DNA of 64,000 bases from Phoronis australis (taxonomy: Eukaryota; Phoronida; Phoronidae): contig NMRA01000124.1 in assembly GCA_002633005.1 (NCBI GenBank), positions 451,814-515,813 on the forward strand, written 5' to 3'. Both the position numbers and the translations under genes were made by a program. The notes under the pieces are model-generated. The model saw nothing but the letters and a program-made list of their open reading frames with translations, searched no databases and was not told the origin of the DNA. Of this stretch, positions 34,271 through 47,225 are shown in pieces (within the stretch, counting starts at the first letter, position 1; each line of letters opens with the position of its first letter).

Positions 34271-34415
34271 TCCCTACGAGACCACATATGGACTTATTTG
34301 CAGAATTATCACCCTCGGGGCTGATGCCCCTCGGGCAACAATTCTCCAAAATCCACTCGGGCTCTAGATAACGGGGGATAACGCCTTCGCCATGTAATAA
34401 TCTATATTTATCCTA
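34271..34415. repeat. Partial copy of the family 3 hairpin
   Basis: Shares AGAATTATCACCCTCGGGGC and CCAAAATCCACTCGGGCTCT with the hairpins at 24898 and 33293, followed by the ATAACGGGGGATAACG arm. The opposite arm is not recognisable, so it is a solo half. Confidence 0.7.
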
Positions 34416-36739
34416 TGCTCCCCTCTGATCGCGTGACCCGTATACGTGCACGCAATATATTTAAGAATGATTTTTGCAGCTTGGGTGGCACGGCAGGCAA
34501 AGTTGTATTTTACAACAGCTACAGACTTGGGGTGCATATCTGCTATTTTCAGTATTTTTGTCAGAGTTTAAGCTGACATCTATTTCTGATTTTTCTGATT
34601 GTCAACAATATTTTTATTTCACGCTATTGTTTAGTTTAAAAAACACATATTCCGCAAGGAGCTGAACCCGAAGCGATGCCATATCCAATCATATTCTTGG
34701 AAAATTGTAGTGCGTGGTGTGCACAGTAAGGAATTTTCGCAAAATCCATATTGAATGCTCAATAGTTACGGAAAAGTACATGTAGTTCTTCCATATCACA
34801 CCACGCAATACGACCCGAATTTCATGGCCATGCTATCACTGACGCGTATAGGATAATACTGGATATACGCCTTTACTGATATGGCCAGCGCATTTTTAAG
34901 ACACAATTACAGCCTCATCAAAATCATTTACATGTACACCGTTTCTCTTATTCTTTACATGCTCCTTCCCAGGGGTGCTGCCATTATTCCGTATTTCACC
35001 AACCCATCTGTGTCGTGAACTTGGCTCAGTAAACAACCGTCGGCTAATATACGAATTCAACAGAGAATGCATTGGACATAGGGGAAACGGGAAGTGCTTG
35101 CTGAGCATGAAAAAAAGCTAACGAAATTGTTTTTACAAGGTTCGCGTTGTGTTCGGTTTGGTTTGCCAATACAATGCCAACGTCCACAACTATGTGCCTT
35201 GAGTACTGGACGATGACATTTTCTCACCACTGTAAAAGAATTTGTCATGCACTTAGAGTACTCCCCGTTTTCTCTATCAAATTATATCTACATTTCTTAT
35301 ATTTATGTTATGTTAGGTATCTGGCGTACCATAGCGCGTTACTTCCAATTACGTTAAGACCTCCCTTCATGGCAGTATTCGACTTCAGAGTCACACCCAC
35401 TACCTCAGCCAGTCTGTGAATTTAACTTTTCCGAAGGTTCTAGAATGCACCGCTGGTGGCTGTTGAGTGACCCTGGCGAAGGTCATGTAGCACGTTTTGT
35501 CATCTCGTTCGAGAGTGGCATCGTCAGATACCTGTATTTCCATGCTGTCAATGTATTGAAGCGTACACACAAACCCACTCTTCTGTCCAAATTAATCGCT
35601 GATTTCGAATTAGGACATCATGTCACATCCATAACCGTAATCAATTCCCAAGTTTGTGCAATGACATTCTCAAGAAATGGTGCTTGATCACTTCCTTTTC
35701 AGCAAGAGGTCTCGTTCTATAACGCAAAGTACTGCCAAAATTGTTGGTGTCTTTCAAGTACGTGACATCTATTGCCTTAGTTTCCCAATACAATTCTCCA
35801 TCGCAGTATCTGGCTGCTATGACTGTGGTTGTTCCCGAAAACCAGTGACGCAACCATCACCGCATTAGAGAGCGAATGACTCTTTTGAACAGAGTGTTGT
35901 TTTTCTCCATGTTACAAATAGTACCAATTCGACTCTTTGGTATAGGGCTCCTCGCGCCAAAATACCCGTCCTGTATGTCAGAGGGAACAGGATCCGCACA
36001 AATGGTCATATTTTCCCACTATCGGGGTTTAAAAGCTGATTCGTGTGGTGAATGGCCAACAGATTCTATGTAACTCCAAAAATGAAATGTCACGGCTGTA
36101 ATATCCTGGTCTGATTCATGTCACACTAGACTGACCACAGGGAATGATGACGTACGGTGTTCGTGGAATGTTTTGTTATTGGTACGTCTGCTTTGTGAGA
36201 ATATTCTTGTTTAATGGAAACTCCTCTTGTTTTATTTAGTCTGTAGATTTCACCAAAATGTCAAAACAAGAAAGAATGCTAAATTCTGTGGTATCATCAA
36301 CTGGTTTATAAACATGCTAATTCGACTACATGGAAGTGGTCAACACGGGCTATTCATAGTGCCTAATTTCATTTTCGGGCCAGGAAATTATCTTTCACAT
36401 TATATTTGTTATTTTTATTGATGTAGAGATCATAAAAACAAAGATATGAAAGACAAAAATACAAACCATTCTCACTCTTATCAAACACAAACACACACAC
36501 GCACACACACACACAAACGCCCCCGTCAACCTACCCACCCACTTAAGCTAGGATTTTGTCAGGAAAAAGTTATGGTTAACCAGTTTCTCTAGGTTGCCTA
36601 GTATTCACCTAAATTACCATTATTTAATCAAATTGTTCTTTGAATATAAAATTCTCTTTCTAATATCTTAAGAAAGTGACAGAAACTATTTTTGCACTTA
36701 GATACGTAAATAAAGTATTTCAATTGAAAAAGAATCCAA
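34416..36739. other. Intergenic with possible unidentified decayed coding sequence
   Basis: Around 34900-36070 several frames of 60-90 residues occur on both strands. Minus-strand frames such as the one at 35641-35853 (TTTVIAARYCDGELYWETKA) look protein-like but are broken by stops, and I cannot assign a family. A CA-rich microsatellite lies at 36483-36518. Confidence 0.3.
36483..36518. repeat. (CA)n microsatellite
   Basis: Interrupted ACACAC run. Confidence 0.95.
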
Positions 36740-39000
36740 TTTAAAATTTTGTTTTCGTTACTAATTGGCAAACCAAAAGATCATTCTTTTTTGTCAATAA
36801 CCAAATTAATACTTTTACAGACAAAACTCAACTGCGTAATTCTTCTATCAATGCTTTATATTATTGCATTCGAAAATGATGTGATCTACTGTTTCAGTTT
36901 GTGACTGGCAGAAAGTACATAAGTCCACAAAATTGATTTTTTAAGAAAAGAGTTTGTTGCAAGTATTCCAATTAATATTTTAAACGGTAGTTTACATAAC
37001 TTGAAATCGAAATTAGATTTCAAAGACAATGAATATATTTTTTCCAGACATCCCTTTTAAAGTTATAACCTTCTTCTTGAAACCTTTTTGGCAAATAGAC
37101 AAGCTTTTGCTCTAACAAATAATTTCACATACCATACATTATATCATACATTATACAAAAAGACGTGCAGATAAAGAATTACTGATATTAAGAGGTATTA
37201 TTGGTCTATAGATCTTATTTAGCTGCATTTGTAATGGTGTTCTCTTCAAAAACGACCTAATAGACTCAATCAGAAAACAGTATTCCAAAAAGCATGTAGA
37301 TATATTCGAAATCTTTTTAAATTTAATAAAGAAGTAAAACTTATCATTTTCATCAAGTATATCATTAATTAATAAAACATCACCACAAACATACATGTAC
37401 TTGCTAAAGAAGATAGCTCTTCTGTCTATTAGTATTTCACCATTATGCCATAAACTTGTTGAGAGTAAATCATTTGCATCTTTATGGGACTGTCTACTTA
37501 CGAAAAAGGACCAGTTACTTAGAATTTCGCTCCAGAACTGGCTACTTCGGTATTGTTTTTAATATAATCATTTCTGAAATTCATGATATTCGACTTCACA
37601 ATCCCTGTTTCAAGTTCAAATAGTTTCACCCATTTTGATTCAGAGGTAAGTATTATTTTATCCATGTAATTTTTATGGCTTTGTTGAAAAAGTATATTCG
37701 TCATTTTCACTACCCCTTCCTCATAAGTTTTGATTAATACATCCCTATTCACTTTTTCAATTTTGTTATTCCATATAAACTTTAAAATGCTTGCGTTCAA
37801 TTCATTCAATATTTGATACAGTAGGCAGAGTTGTCATTCAGTAACTAATTTTCCACAATCGAGGTTTTTACCACAGTAACTTTCCCCAAAAAAAATTTTT
37901 CTTCTTGATCAATTTTTTTAGGTTTCATAAATCTTCTCATCGTAATTGATTTCAATCATTTCTTCTAGGTTAACACTGAAATTGATACCTAACATCTGTG
38001 ACGCTCTATTCTAACTTCCATCTTGCTAGATGGAAAACGGAAAACATCTTTACAAGTTTTTTCACTGCCCATCCAAATATCATTTATTTTGGAATAATTT
38101 ACTCTCAAATCAAACATTTTTACATATTTACTCAGAACTTCCATAATAGCTTCTAAACTACACGGGGAACCATCTAAGAAAAAAGTTGTGTCATCGTCAT
38201 ACTGAGTAAGTATAAATTACTCATTTCCTACTTGAATGCCTTTAATTTCCCTGTCTTGTATCGTCATCATAGCTAATATTTCAGCATATAAAATAAAAAT
38301 ATGGATAAAGAGGATCATCTTGTCCACAGCCCCTGTGCAAAGTAAAAATTCTGGGCTCAGTTGCATAAAAGTTATACGCCGTATAGCAACAATGACGTCA
38401 CATTATCACGCGTCACGTTGGTAATGTTGAACAATGCACCTAACGTCATGCAAAAATCAAATTATCCAGCTGGTGACTTTTGAAGCTTTATGCAACTCGG
38501 CCCAGGACAGAAACCCGTTTTGGACAATGTATGACACTAGAGAAAAATAAAAAGCTTTAACCCAACGCTTAATTGAGTCCTTGAAATTAAAGATATCCAA
38601 AACATTATCTACGAAGTTCCATGACAAGCTGTCAAACACTTTTTCAAAATATATTTGTGACAACAGCTCATAGGCTAACCACGTGTTTTCACCCATACAA
38701 CTTCCTTTCATAAATCCCGTCTGATCAGGGAAATTATACATTCAAGTACCTTTTTCATTCGTCTAGCAATACATCCAGATGCCAACTTGTAAACACAAAG
38801 TTAGTCTCCAGCTTTTTATGAATTTTTGGTCTTGTCTGGCTTTGGAATTAAAGTTACAATCCCCGTTTCTTGCATGTTTGACATTTCCATTTTCGCATAG
38901 CTTTCATCTACATGTTTTAAAACAAAATAGCCTAAATCTTTCCAGAAAAAAACTTGAATAATTCATTTGTGAAAACATCTGACACGTGGCTTTTTTCATT
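36740..39000 (-). mobile_element. Decayed LINE ORF2 (reverse transcriptase to C-terminus) carrying a MITE
   Basis: In minus-strand order: DQTGFMKGSCMGENTWLAYE and FEKVFDSLSWNFVDNVLDIF (38457-38741), then after the MITE (38351-38505) LHRGCGQDDPLYPYLF, a YDDDT box (about 38200) and SLEAIMEVLSKYVKMFDLRV. Next come FIWNNKIEKVNRDVLIKTYE (about 37760) and the terminal CTFCQSQTETVDHIIFEC (about 36860-36920). This is the full order of an L1/Tx1-type ORF2 second half. Frameshifts and stops make it inactive. Confidence 0.8.
38351..38505. mobile_element. Short inverted-repeat element (MITE), copy 2, inside the LINE
   Basis: Ends CTGGGCTCAGTTGCATAAAA and its inverse (CTTTATGCAACTCGGCCCAG). It is the reverse complement of the element at 6095-6277. 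It splits the reverse-transcriptase frame after QNGFLS, so it inserted after the LINE did. Confidence 0.85.
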
Positions 39001-39823
39001 TTTTGAACTTTTCAATATCAAAATGATTAATGCTATTCAAAATGTGTCAACTATTTCAGAGGTCCTCGCCTTCTCGTATGGTTGTGTAGGATTTTTCTAG
39101 ATATTTTATTTTTCTTAGCCATATAGTAGACATGCAAGTTTTCGTATGAAGGTTTTCCTGTGGCACATAGCTTGATCCACAGTAGTTGTGTAACTACCTA
39201 GCAGCCCTACTATGTAACAAAATACGTTTTACTTTCAATAAAATACTCCAAAACTGCCAACCTCGTGTCTTTTTATTGTGATTGAACCTCGCATTCCACA
39301 CCACTTTGATTGTTACCCGGTACATTTATATCCAAGTTTGCCTGCCCGTTAATGGTTTAGCTGTCCATGCTATACTTCGTTTCGATATTAACCTTCCCCT
39401 GCAGGTTACATGTTGATGTTTTACTTTCTGGTTCTGGGGATGAAACATTCGAAAACTTGCTAATTGGTATCTCCAAACCAGCCCATGAGACTCACCCGAA
39501 ATGGAAACCATGCTACCGCCGTTGTTCGTTAGTCTAAACGGGCTTGTTTTTCAATATCATGTCATAGAAATTTAACGTTTTAATTACTGATTTTTATCAA
39601 ACTGTCAGTTTTCATCTTAAAAGCAGCGTCAAGTAAAAGGCACTTTTTGAATACTGATTTTAGGTCTGTTCAGGAATCTTTATATGAAATCACATCTACC
39701 ATTCTGATGGCGCTTCACCATTCCGCACCATCACTTCTTTCCTATCTTTAACAAAACATAAACAAAAACAATTAATAAATACAAACAATAACATCCAAAA
39801 AAAAATTAACAATCTTTCTGTTT

Positions 39824-40739
39824 TCAGAAAACATGTCCATTTTCTGAGTACAATGTTGCAGCGAGTTTCCCTAACAGCACAATCATGCTTCTGTCAGAGG
39901 TTACTACCCAGCCATTGTTACACCGCCCACCTTTTCTGGTTCCCAAGTTAATCGTGTCACTGCAATACCAACAGTTGCGCATAATCTCTTGACCTGAGCA
40001 CATAGGAACCTGAACGTCAGTTATCTTCAGCTGAGCTTCCCTAGCTCTTACACGGTGCATTAGATTCGTACTACTCGGGGGGGGTGCTCTAAACTTGGGT
40101 ATTAAAGTGTGCCCTAAACCGGCTGAATTTCGCCAGGATTTGCTGCGATTCGAGTGAGTGTGAGTTGGGTTTTGGGGGCGGCTTGGACCCGGGGAAGGCC
40201 CGGTCGGGAGCGTTGGGTGGCCCTGTATCATGTGATGCTCGGGTGGGAACAATACAGGTTCTCCAGGTTTGTTTGTGCCTGCACTGTTATGTAATGCAAT
40301 CTCTTGTAGTAAAGGCATAGGATTGTCTGGTAAGTGGGTGTGGTATGGTGTCAGTAGAGGTGCCTGTAATGTACAGCAACCACAACTCCGGCTCTATCGT
40401 AAACCAGGGTGTGGCTGGGTTTCGAGCTCTGCGGGAGCGGTACTGCTCATCGTTAGGTATCTGTCCTCGTGGGCTGTGCCCCAAGTCGAACGCCGCGCCT
40501 GCACTCCGGAAGGGGGGATGAGCTTCAATGATTATGGAGGCAAATCCGGGAATAGCATCGGTCCCTTTCTCATTGCTTCCGACTATACCTTTTTCCCCCA
40601 ACTCTGCCACTCCTCTACCAGGGTCACAGCCCCCACGCGGGTTGTGGCGGTGGACAGGATTGTTCATCCATAAACAACCCTGCCCATGTGGCACATACTG
40701 AGCCACAACACCACGTTCCTTACAATATCTTTTTATCAC
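39824..40739 (-). other. GC-rich block with long open frames, unidentified
   Basis: Two minus-strand frames, 40287-40739 (150 residues) and 39824-40318 (164 residues), overlap by 32 bp in different frames. The plus strand is also open for 134 residues (40269-40673). The second minus frame is Pro-rich (GPSPGPSRPQNPTHTH) with a Cys/His-poor C-terminus. Composition is clearly more GC-rich than the surroundings. It could be a frameshifted mobile-element gene (gag-like), a foreign insertion or an ordinary exon; no family recognised. Confidence 0.3.
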
Positions 40740-42723
40740 TCAGGCTGATCTGCTCACTCAGATTCTCCGGAACCCTGCTTTGCAGGTTGTTATAGCCCAG
40801 TTGGCTGGTTGGTGTACCCACTTGGTACTTTATATGATATTTGCCCATTTGGCAGTTTGTACCCATTTGGTACTTGTTATTGAATTTGCCGTTTTGCTCG
40901 ACCCATTTGGTATTATGTACCAATTTGGTACAACGCTAACCTGTGCCACTTAGCATCCGATACTCAGTTGTACTTTGGGTATCGGAAATGTGGGTGTGTT
41001 ATCTCTTGTAATTAAGGAACCCATCTGGTTCCTTCTGTGAAATATTTATTTGTAGAGCTGTGACCCTGAAATTCCCAATACAACTTAAAATATACATTAT
41101 TCTTGTTGTTTTATTTGTCCCCAATAAGTGACGACTATTTTTTTGACGTATTCCATGTCACATTTGGAACATTCTTGATACTTCTGAGTCCGTTTATGAC
41201 GTTTGATTTTTCATCTGCCAAACCGCTGAAGGGAGCATTATGTTTTGGCGCAATAATCGACACCGCACACGCTTTCAGACGAAATGCTAGCTGAAAATTT
41301 GGTTCACTTACCAACGGAACTTGAATTTCGCCGAGGGTCTTTCACCTTTCACTTGCCTGATTGATAGCACGCCTACTTTGTTGTGATTAAGTGTGCCTCA
41401 AGTCCAATTCACCCGTTCATGTCCCAAGCGTTGTGTTTCTGAATGTTATCAACTGTCAACAGCGACGCGTGTGCTCTGCCTTATAATACTCCACTCGCTC
41501 GACTCCGCAGGGAACCTTTATAGCTTTTACTTACGAAGAATAGACACAGTTCCTTCCCCTCACAGCTTGAAAACCTATAAATAATTGTATTCATGTTTTG
41601 GTAGCAGTTTTGCGAATTTTTACATTTTGAAGTTATCTCTGGCGCAGTGGTGTTTATCTAAAGGGAACGGTTAGGCTCACGCGGTCGTTGCAATGAAAAA
41701 TTAAACAAGAAGAATAATGTGTTGCTCTATTTTTCACAATTACTGGAGCTCGTCAACAGTCTTCTACATATTGATATGTGGTTAGTTTTGAAGTTGTAAA
41801 AGGATTTCAAGTACATGTACAACAACGTGCTTTCTTAAACAATTAATCTTTTAGATATTAATTAGAGTTTTCTGTACAGTGACGAAGACTTGAGGAAGAT
41901 GCGTTTGCACCACACAAAAATCTGATTTTTCAGACAAAGAATGGCAACATCAAGCAAAAGGTGAATAGGAAAGGGTACTTGAAATTAACTCCGCTGGCCT
42001 TGAATAACTGGAATTCGAGTAACCAAGAAATTAAAAAATTACTGCGTCATGCTCTTGACACTACAAGAATTTCCCATCGCCAACTTTTCAGCTCAATACA
42101 GTTCACCACACTCCCTCGTTTGGGTTTTCAATCGCGGAATTTTAAATTTAAGACTACAGAAGCATCGGTTATATTTTTCATGTTTTAAAACATGCTTTAC
42201 ATAATAATAAAGAAATTAAAATAATTTAGCAAGTGATAATTTTCACGGCGAAGTGACATATGTTAATTGCCAATGAAACTTCGTTGTGGTGTCTGATAGC
42301 AAAAATCAAGTACACGTGAGCGTTCTTGCAATTCAAGTGAGAAGCACACTGCTATGAGATTAAAAATCGTTTTGTTTGTTGACACACCGCGCTGTACCGC
42401 ATGTTCTTTTCTCCCACATTACAGTTGTAACAGTTTAAGGGCCAGTGAAGCAGGTGCAAATTTGTTTCCATGTTACAAAATGCTCTGTCTGTATGTAGTC
42501 ACACAGATGGCACTTTGCATCAGTTCCACGATGTAGCGACAACAAAAAGATATTTGTCGATTTAGAAAGGTTATTCTTCTAAACCAGGCACTGTTGCTGA
42601 AATTTGACGTATCTTTGCGATGGGACAGGGCACTTGGTGGTGACTGAGGTATATGTGACGTATTCACTTTTTAAACTTATGATTACATTAAAAAATACGC
42701 GTTATGTGTAAGGAAGTATATAC
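40740..42723. other. Intergenic; short TTTGGTACxx-rich repeat at 40795-40935
   Basis: The segment 40795-40935 repeats variants of CCCATTTGGTAC/CCCATTTGGCAG about six times without a fixed unit length; in the minus frame this gives a Y/C-QMG-K-Y pattern. The remainder shows nothing recognisable. Confidence 0.45.
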
Positions 42724-42849
42724 ACAAAACGTACCGAGAGTGGCGTACATGAAGTAATATCCCACGAGACATTATTCGGTCTCGATCGATACGCGGAATA
42801 AGGTGGAGTGGGATATTACTTCATGTGTGCCAATCGAAGTACGTTTTGT
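42724..42849. repeat. 126-bp foldback element
   Basis: Arms ACAAAACGTAC / GTACGTTTTGT at the ends and GAAGTAATATCCCAC (42751) / GTGGGATATTACTTC (42808) inside, with a loop containing CGATCGAT. Arms are near-perfect, suggesting a young MITE or a cruciform-forming relic. Confidence 0.85.
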
Positions 42850-43509
42850 ATTTATCAAAAGCGCTTCGAATTCCTAAGCTTCTTACATATTTTCCGCATA
42901 CTTTTCTAAATACTTCACCCAGACTGTTCACATGGCGGTTCACATCCTATATGTATGTACTTGCGCGTTAGGTTGCAAAGTAAAAGTAACGATTTATTTC
43001 TTGAAAAGTGGTAACAAAGATGAAAACAACGACAACTGTGCAGTGAACTTGTAACATCTCCAGGAAATGTTAAAAAACAGAAATATTATGATATTGCAGT
43101 CTCCTAGGAATTGGCGCCTGAGTTGCAGTCGATATAGTATTCAGCAATTGAAAACTGGGACATAAGTGCCATATAACTAACAGTTTCGTTCCAGAATTTA
43201 CGTTTAGGGCCTGGTTGCATGTCAAGTGTTAGTTACACTGCTGCAATTGTATTACTTTAAACTATTATCGGAAAGTTTGATGATCGAACCGGATGAAGAC
43301 GTCGATTCGACATTGACCTACCTTTTGAACTTTCAATGTCAGAGGCCACTGTTGAAGTAGTGCGGGCGTGCGTTCAGTAGATGCTAGGACCTACGCTAGG
43401 ATCTAGCTAAAACCTAGTCAAAGTCACGTGTTCTCATTTAAAATGCACGGCAATATCTCACGTAATCTCACAAAGTCTTGCTTTTTAACGAGGTCCTAGC
43501 GTTACTTCT

Positions 43510-44590
43510 TGATCAGCGTATTTCTGTGGAACCTAACGATCGACTTGTGAAGTCTTCGTCGGATGAGCACTCGTCTAAGTCGGTATTGCGAGTTGCCATA
43601 TTGAAGTTTATTATTGTGCGTTGTGTTTCAAAATAAATTATTCCCACCCTCTCAATCGCTTACATATAAAACTGAAACACAGTCTGTCACCGATACAATG
43701 TGCGATGCCTTGGAGTGTTCGTGAGTGCAAATGTTTTGAGCATTGAACAATGAATAAATCACTGCGTTACCGCGGCTTTAGATGCAATAAGCTAGTTGAC
43801 CAGGCACCGAGGCCGTGCGAACGCATGCTAATTCAGCGTTTGCTGACAGAAAGCTGTTGTGAAACAATAACTCGATTTTATATCCTATGGTCAGATGTTA
43901 TGGGAATCTTTATTTAGATTTTCTTGCATATTAATCGAATCATTGTTTCTGTACAACTTTTGCCCTGGCGGTTCTATGGAAGGGTAACATGAGTTCGCGA
44001 TCCCCGACGAGCTAGTGAGTAGATTTTCAGTTTCGCGGCTAATTCACAAAATAATCACGAACACATTATGTCTTTGACCTGATTGGGTTTCGAGCTAATG
44101 GCCGGGATAGCAAGATTTTTGTGTGTTTAGAACAGAAAAAATCGTAAGTCTAAAATTACAACACACAGCTATGTTCTCTTGTCTGTATTTCACGGCAATA
44201 ATTTGAATTTATCACCGAACAGACCCCAAACACCCGCGACTGACCTTGGTAAATTGGCCTACCGAAATTTGTAGACTACGGTACGTTAAAATACCTAAAA
44301 CAACGAAATAAAATAACACGTTTGTTCAATAACTCACTATACTTGTAAGGGTTTTGCATCGAATTTTGATGATTTATTGGTGTAAAACGATGAATTCAAG
44401 CTATAGGCTGAAACCAGTAAGCGTGTTGTGAAGTGCTGAACAGACTGCATTCGAACTTCTGACGTCATTGGTTAATTTCAACACCTCCGTCTGTCGTCAG
44501 GTGGCAGGTAAAAGAGCTGCAGGCCTACATGCTGTCATCGAGTGGAACTACTCGATCTAAATTGATACAAAATAGGATGTTTTGCTTGGC
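43510..44590. repeat. Dispersed repeat family 4, uninterrupted copy
   Basis: About 1.08 kb that aligns, in the same orientation, with 55741-58135 once the transposon at 56085-57354 is removed. Landmarks: AGATGAGCACTCGTCTAAGT-like sequence near 43560 and GACGTCATTGGTTAATTTCA near 44461. It has no open frame of note. The right end is close to 44590, where similarity stops in both copies. Confidence 0.8.
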
Positions 44591-44777
44591 ATTTTCATTT
44601 AACAGATGCAGAAGGAACACAGATCATGGGAATAGACGTGAATAGTAGATAATTTTTTATCTCGGTCGAGGTACGACAATGTGCTCAACAAAACTTCATG
44701 TTTGAAAACAGAAAAGAAGAAGACATTACAGCAGGTTACGTGTCACGCCATTTAGTGCATAGCTTTAGGTTTTTGAA

Positions 44778-45573
44778 CTAGATCACCCGTGGAGGAAAGG
44801 GCTTTAAACGACGATTTCTCTTCGCAAATGCTTTGTCATAGTCTTGCGTCAGCGGAACGTAGTCCAGGCTGACTTTATTCGTCGCCGCTAGGGATAGACG
44901 GACATTTTCATCCTAAAAAATGAAAATTATTTTCTTCCAAATCCGCTCAAGTATTTTACTCTTTTGAGTAATATGATCAGATTAGCAAATAATATATCAG
45001 CGGAAAAATATGGCATACACTTTCTGGAAATTATTCAACTAATAACCGATTGAAAATAAATGAATCACATTAAAACGAACGTGTGTGCGAATCAATGTTC
45101 GATCGATGCCTACTTCCAGGAAGTGCCGACTAGATTTTTTTCAAGGTCAAGACTGGTTTTTCTCCCATGAACTGGAATGTGTTTCGACACGACTGGTTAA
45201 TAACACCAAGTACGTATTTTATATAACACGGGCGAATCACAAAGTAGTGCAAAGTGGAAATCCATACATCTCACATTTTATCGTCTGCAAAACTCCAATA
45301 CTGACAACCAAACATTGCCGGATTTCCGTGAAGGTGACAAGGTTATGATTGACAAGTCGGGTTTCGCAACTGTACTCCCTGTTGGAAGGTCATGCAAACA
45401 ACTTCTTTGACGGACCCATCTTCGGCGACGATTTCCATATCCACGTTCATTCCAACAGAGCCGAACCCCAACTCAAGAGACGCGATGAGACTGTACATGT
45501 ATCTGTTCTGTTTCAATGTCAATTCAGTGCTCACACGCGGGGAAACCCTGCTGACTGTGTTATTTGTGAACAT
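44778..45573 (-). CDS. Unidentified gene, candidate last two exons
   Basis: The terminal exon 44778-44912 follows a TTTTTTAG acceptor and encodes 44 residues (DENVRLSLAATNKVSLDYVP and then QDYDKAFAKRN...PFPPRVI) before a stop. An upstream exon, about 45376-45570, encodes NRYMYSLIASLELGFGSVGM and DMEIVAEDGSVKEVVC and ends at a weak donor GTACAG in a matching phase. Balanced codon use and the splice fit suggest real coding sequence, but I recognise no family. The 5' portion is not located. The donor is the weakest part of this model. Confidence 0.4.
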
Positions 45574-46084
45574 TTGTTAAGTTTTAATACAACTGCACTG
45601 GGTAATTATTAGATTCTGAACATTTGCTACAAAAGCTTCATGCAATTTAAAATAAAACTAGCAACAAAAGGTAACAGGTTACTTTACATTGCGTAAGCGT
45701 GTTTTTACAAAAGTTGCGTCATGTGGTTGAAAGTTTTGGAAATGTTGAGTTTCTCTGCAAAGAGGTCGTTTTTACGGTTCATGTGATAAAACAAATCCTA
45801 CTTTCGTCTCAGGTTTATGACATGGGCAAAACCTCTCGGAAACTTTGCCGATTTTGAAAATGTATTATATTTGGGTAGTAGGAATAACTATAAAAAACGA
45901 AAGACTTCTAAAACAATGTTTTTGATGTTATATGAAAAGCAATTGCACGGTCAAAAGAATTGGTGTATCCGTATGAACAATTCTCTTGTATACAACTGTT
46001 TTCGGTCATGCATGGTTGAACCAGGGAGTTGGTGATGAACAATATTTTTGTTGAAATTCAAACAAAGGCTGTGAAATGTTAACT

Positions 46085-46345
46085 TTCAAAGTTGGTGGTT
46101 GGTACTTCAACAAACAAACAAGTGTGAATTTTATAGAGAAGCTGAAAATGCTACGGTAGCACTGAAAATTAGGTTGCAGCCCCGTTCATTTTGTACGCAG
46201 CACATTTTTCATAGCAAATATTAGATGTTCAACTCACACAAACAAATACATGTACCATTCCCCGAACTGAACGAATATGTAACATTTGTAATACAGGAGA
46301 GATTCAAACAGAAGAACATTTCATGTAAGATAATGAGTCCGGTTA
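46085..46345 (+). mobile_element. LINE C-terminal fragment
   Basis: A short frame RTERICNICNTGEIQTEEHF resembles the zinc motif at 29445-29720. Upstream frames are too broken to extend it. It lies just before the start of the duplicated segment. Confidence 0.5.
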
Positions 46346-47225
46346 TGTCTGTGTTCATATGAGACAAACTTCAAATATTTGAACGTTCCTTTAAACGATA
46401 AAAAAATTCAGAATAATTAATTTTAAAAACATGCAAAACGAACCTGTCCCGGCAAAAAAGCAAACACGGGAGCTGTATAAAGCCTTGACCTGATCATGAA
46501 AGAGTGAGTACAGAAATTGTCGTCACTTCCGGTGCAGACTAATACTCAACAGAGACACTAAGAAACGTGATGAACGTGGCCTTGTCTTCTTTGTACATTA
46601 GCAGCCCCACTCGATGATCAGACCGGTTTGGAAGAAATGAGTTGACAGAACAGCAGCCACCCCTGTTTCTCCACCATGTCCCCCTCACTCGTTTTACTGG
46701 GGAACTACATATAAGCCACTCTTTCGTATAGGTTTGATTGCATTGGGCTTCATAGTGTTGCCTTCATATGAGCACTACGTGTTCTTTAACTGTTTATTTC
46801 AATTTAGGACGGTACAAGTGCGCTTGTATACATCCAATTTCCGGGGCAAAAACCCAACGTGTAAACTCAACTCGATAACACTACAAAAATTAACATGATA
46901 GTAATTAAGTATAACTACATGTGTTTGTTTCATAGAATTTAAAGAGACATTATCGGCGAGAGATTTTTTTCGGAGATTAGCCTCTGCATCTGCAACCCCA
47001 TAATGTACTTGAGCACAGAACAGTAGCACTTATCTCAAGTTCCCACAAAACTAGAAGAGACAATGCCAAAACTTATTTCGAATTCGAGAACAAGGATTAG
47101 GTACCAGATCCGTAACCAAGCTAAAACTTCAAGAGGTCCATCCCATTAAACAAAAACCGATAATGTCCGTTTACTAGCCGGATTTACCAAAGGTCTTACA
47201 CCTGGTCGTTGCTGAAACGATCGTA

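Noticed and set aside
35445-36073. Series of plus- and minus-strand frames resembling a decayed protein
   Set aside because: Stops in all frames and no family recognised; kept only as a note on the interval.
43260-43400. Further copy of repeat family 3 (CAATGTCAGAGGCC with a nearby CGATTCGACAT)
   Set aside because: Similarity is limited to a few tens of bases, too short to call.
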